Below are positions 7,059 to 7,629 of a stretch of 7,629 bases of DNA, one piece after another; within the stretch, counting starts at the first letter, position 1, and each line of letters opens with the position of its first letter. The notes beneath the pieces were generated by a model. That model ran no database searches. It saw only the letters and a list, made by a program, of their open reading frames with translations, and was not told the DNA's origin. The stretch is from Deltaproteobacteria bacterium (GTDB lineage: Bacteria; Myxococcota_A; SURF-8). Position numbers and translations under genes: made by a program. The DNA is taken from positions 1 through 7,629 of the forward strand of contig JAKQSH010000296.1 of the NCBI GenBank assembly GCA_029570245.1. The letters are read 5' to 3'.

Positions 7059-7629
7059 CAGTGCGCCGTTGATCTCACTTTCGAATTGCTTTCGCAAAGC
7101 CTCTTCAACATTTTTCAGCGACTCCAGATTTTCTTCCGAATTTCTATCGAAGTCGAAAAGGAACTGGCCGCGCGGTTTTGCTGGAAGAACATAATCATAT
7201 GTTTTTTCCTCCCAGGACTTACGCCATTTCTCTCGCTCTATATTCCAGAAATCCAGCTCAGCCAGATCGTGTTTTATTGCCTCGGCTGATTTCTGTTCGA
7301 AGTCGGCGAGAAGAGTTTCTTTAAGATAAGCGGAAATGCTTTCTGGAATTTTCAAGCCATTCTTTATCCGTGCAGCAAGTTGCGGTCTGACTTTCTCGGC
7401 AACCGAAACTGCGTACCGCATAAGGGCAAGATCAAGCTCATGGCGATATACGAACTCGCCGATGCCCAGATACATCAGGTCCATCTGAGCTTTTATCCTG
7501 TCGAAATCCGGCTGCGAAATGGCGCCTTCGCTCTGATCTTTTTTAAACGGAGCAAGCATGCCGACTGCAATGCTGCCGTCTTTGCGACGCTTTTCTTCCA
7601 TGTCTTTTTTTATTCGGAGAAGAGCGGCA
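7041..7629 (-). CDS. Uncharacterised charged, helical protein (5' end probably outside the window)
   Basis: I do not recognise this protein. At least 186 residues are visible from the ATG at 7601 to the TAA at 7043-7041. The frame remains open upstream of that ATG to the window edge (adding AALLRIKKD), and no Shine-Dalgarno-like sequence precedes the ATG, so the true start is probably further upstream. The product is rich in Lys, Glu, Asp and Arg and is predicted by eye to be mostly alpha-helical. It has an aromatic stretch, DFWNIEREKWRKSWEEKTYDY, then a short LPAKPRGQFLFDFD segment and a final acidic/basic helix. No signal peptide or membrane segment is visible, so a soluble cytoplasmic protein is likely. 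It converges on mazG with 9 nt between the stops. Codon periodicity and length support a real gene. Confidence 0.7.
   Translation of the reverse strand, partial: AALLRIKKDMEEKRRKDGSIAVGMLAPFKKDQSEGAISQPDFDRIKAQMDLMYLGIGEFVYRHELDLALMRYAVSVAEKVRPQLAARIKNGLKIPESISAYLKETLLADFEQKSAEAIKHDLAELDFWNIEREKWRKSWEEKTYDYVLPAKPRGQFLFDFDRNSEENLESLKNVEEALRKQFESEINGALKNHQQ

Noticed and set aside
1..7629. CRISPR arrays, tRNA or rRNA genes
   Set aside because: No regularly spaced direct repeats, tRNA-like cloverleaf or conserved rRNA segments were seen, and nearly all of the window is protein-coding.

Overview
The window comes from a bacterial chromosome of moderate GC content. It holds the tail of an insertion sequence, two housekeeping enzymes (kbl and mazG), one very large exported glycoside hydrolase, and an unrecognised protein that runs off the right edge. 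An N-terminal signal peptide plus a C-terminal Cys-motif/hydrophobic/basic tail on the hydrolase suggests a bacterium with a tailed-protein surface-sorting system, as known from Gram-negative groups that carry CTERM-type signals. The phylum cannot be fixed from this sequence alone.

Layout. Positions 1-141 are the 3' end of an IS3-family element: the last 32 codons of its transposase (frame 2, stop at 98-100) and a typical right terminal end. A 123-nt leader follows. Then comes kbl (265-1452, + strand), glycine C-acetyltransferase, with a GTG start set by a strong GGAGGT site and a near-perfect intrinsic terminator at 1476-1507. Convergent to it, the minus strand from 6050 to 1506 encodes a 1514-residue secreted protein. 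A divergent 162-nt region (6051-6212) separates that gene from mazG (6213-7031, + strand). The last gene (7629 to 7041, minus strand) converges on mazG with only 9 nt between the stop codons.

The large protein is the centre of interest. Its apparent order is signal peptide, discoidin/CBM32-like domain, fibronectin III-like domain, GH84 beta-N-acetylglucosaminidase with an intact Asp-Asp catalytic pair, a helical linker, an Ig-like domain, a full GH2-type module (jelly roll, Ig-like, TIM barrel), and a C-terminal sorting-type tail. The GH2-type barrel has Gly where the nucleophile Glu belongs, a shortened acid/base motif and a lost His in the SHYP-like motif. It therefore looks like a catalytically dead module fused to a live GH84 enzyme.

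The genes do not form one pathway. kbl belongs to threonine/glycine metabolism, mazG to nucleotide-pool sanitation, and the hydrolase to use of GlcNAc-containing glycans outside the cytoplasm. Each appears to be its own transcription unit.
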